Assembly (NCBI GenBank): GCA_013397435.1
Contig: VZRG01000353.1
Location: 62,001-126,000, forward strand
Source of the DNA: Erythrocercus mccallii
Lineage: Eukaryota > Chordata > Aves > Passeriformes > Dicruridae
Length of the DNA: 64,000 nucleotides
Direction: 5' to 3'
Under the pieces are notes generated by a model. It was not told the DNA's origin and did not search any database. It saw only the letters and a program-made list of their open reading frames with translations. Shown piece after piece: positions 63,197-64,000 of this stretch (positions within the stretch are counted from its first letter, which is position 1; each line of letters opens with the position of its first letter). A program made the translations under genes and the position numbers.

Positions 63197-64000
63197 GTAT
63201 GATCAGAGATTACAGATGGGATTAATTGTGTTATCCAACTAACTACAACAGAACAGAGAGTGGTGAACGTGGTCCTGGAGCATGTAGAATAAAAAGACAT
63301 TGGGATTTAGGTCATGGGACAAGGGGGTCCCTTCCCCTCCACTCAGGGTTACGTGTTCTTTATTAACATACATGATGGGAAAGTTTCCTCAAACCCTGCC
63401 CATTGCAGGGGGTTTGGACAAAATGGCCTTTAAATGTTCCTTCCAACCAAAATTAGTCTGCGATTTCATATTCTTATTAAACCCAATTTGGTTCCATTCT
63501 CTTGTTTAGCTGGTGACACCCTCAGAATGGGAAAGCTTCTAAGGTTGTTTCTTGATGACGCAAATGAAAACATACCCTGGCAAAGGAGACAGTGTGCCAG
63601 TATTGTGCAGTTTCTGAAAGGCTCTGTGAGAGCAGGCTCATGATTTTGTCTGGACTGGAAACCCCAGGGATGGAGCATACGCTGTGGGATGTGGGATTGC
63701 CTTCTACAGGAGTTAGTTTCTCACCTAGTACTGTCTTCTTGTCTCTACCAAGGAGCAGCCAAAATGATATTTAAGAATTTCTTGGCCCTTTTTTGTGCCT
63801 TGTTGCCTGGAGGGAAGTGAGCAGAGAAAACCCCACAACAGTGGCAGAGTGCAGGCATGAGTTTCAATTTGATTCATAGGCCTTCTGTGAGGCTATGGAC
63901 AATAGTATGAAAAAAATCTCCAACTACAGTGAGGTTTGCAGTCAAAGATATTCCAGCAGCTGTGCCCAGAGAGCTGCAAAATAACCTGTTCAAATCCTTC
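63197..64000 (+). other. ITIH5: ITIH5 intron 8, start only
   Basis: Begins with donor GTATGA. Carries a short sense CR1 tail at about 63382-63470. No further exon is seen before the window ends. Confidence 0.75.
63382..63470 (+). mobile_element. CR1 LINE short 3' fragment
   Basis: Sense CR1 tail: 'ttgcagggggtttggacaaa', 'atggcctttaaatgttcctt', 'ccaaccaaaattagtctgcg'. In ITIH5 intron 8, about 185 bp past exon 8. Confidence 0.78.

Noticed and set aside
1..64000. CRISPR arrays, tRNA/rRNA genes, bacterial operons
   Set aside because: No regular repeat-spacer array, cloverleaf gene or prokaryotic gene layout was seen. The sequence is vertebrate nuclear DNA.

Overview
This window is vertebrate nuclear DNA, most likely from a bird. 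The evidence is about twenty fragments of CR1 (chicken repeat 1 LINE, the main avian retroposon) on both strands, two solo-LTR-like stretches of endogenous retroviral type, and split genes with long AT-rich introns. Two assembly gaps are present (33892-34654 and 58448-58584). Nothing bacterial, such as operons, Shine-Dalgarno sites or CRISPR arrays, was seen.

The window holds two paralogous inter-alpha-trypsin inhibitor heavy-chain genes, head to head. ITIH2 is on the minus strand and complete: I resolved 21 coding exons from the ATG at 25491 to the stop at 1928. Every exon junction keeps phase, and the product is 948 residues; the human protein is about 946. ITIH5 is on the plus strand: its first eight coding exons (31517-63196, 382 residues) are present, and the rest lies beyond the right edge. 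The two start codons are 6.0 kb apart. From memory, human 10p14 has the same divergent ITIH5/ITIH2 pair, so this is conserved synteny seen in inverted orientation.

Layout: 1-1740, intergenic DNA downstream of ITIH2 with no gene recognised. 1746-25491, ITIH2, its introns carrying most of the CR1 copies. 25492-31516, the shared upstream region: liver-factor-like motifs near the ITIH2 end, CR1 copies in the middle, and a GC/CpG-rich promoter at the ITIH5 end. 31517-64000, ITIH5 with large introns (3.5, 4.1, 6.8 and 13.3 kb), both gaps, and two LTR-like insertions, each close upstream of an exon.

Both proteins are secreted and share the order signal peptide, VIT domain, von Willebrand A domain with an intact MIDAS metal site. 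ITIH2 also keeps the DPHFI cleavage and chondroitin-sulfate attachment site through which plasma heavy chains join bikunin and later pass to hyaluronan. ITIH5 is the extracellular-matrix relative; its C-terminal half cannot be judged here.

I did not find an undescribed biological system. The points most worth a second look are the divergent but function-preserving second exon of ITIH2, an LTR with an apparent promoter just upstream of the ITIH5 exon that opens the A domain, an LTR filling most of ITIH5 intron 4, an intron present in ITIH2 but absent from ITIH5, and an unexplained 39-bp repeat in two ITIH5 introns.
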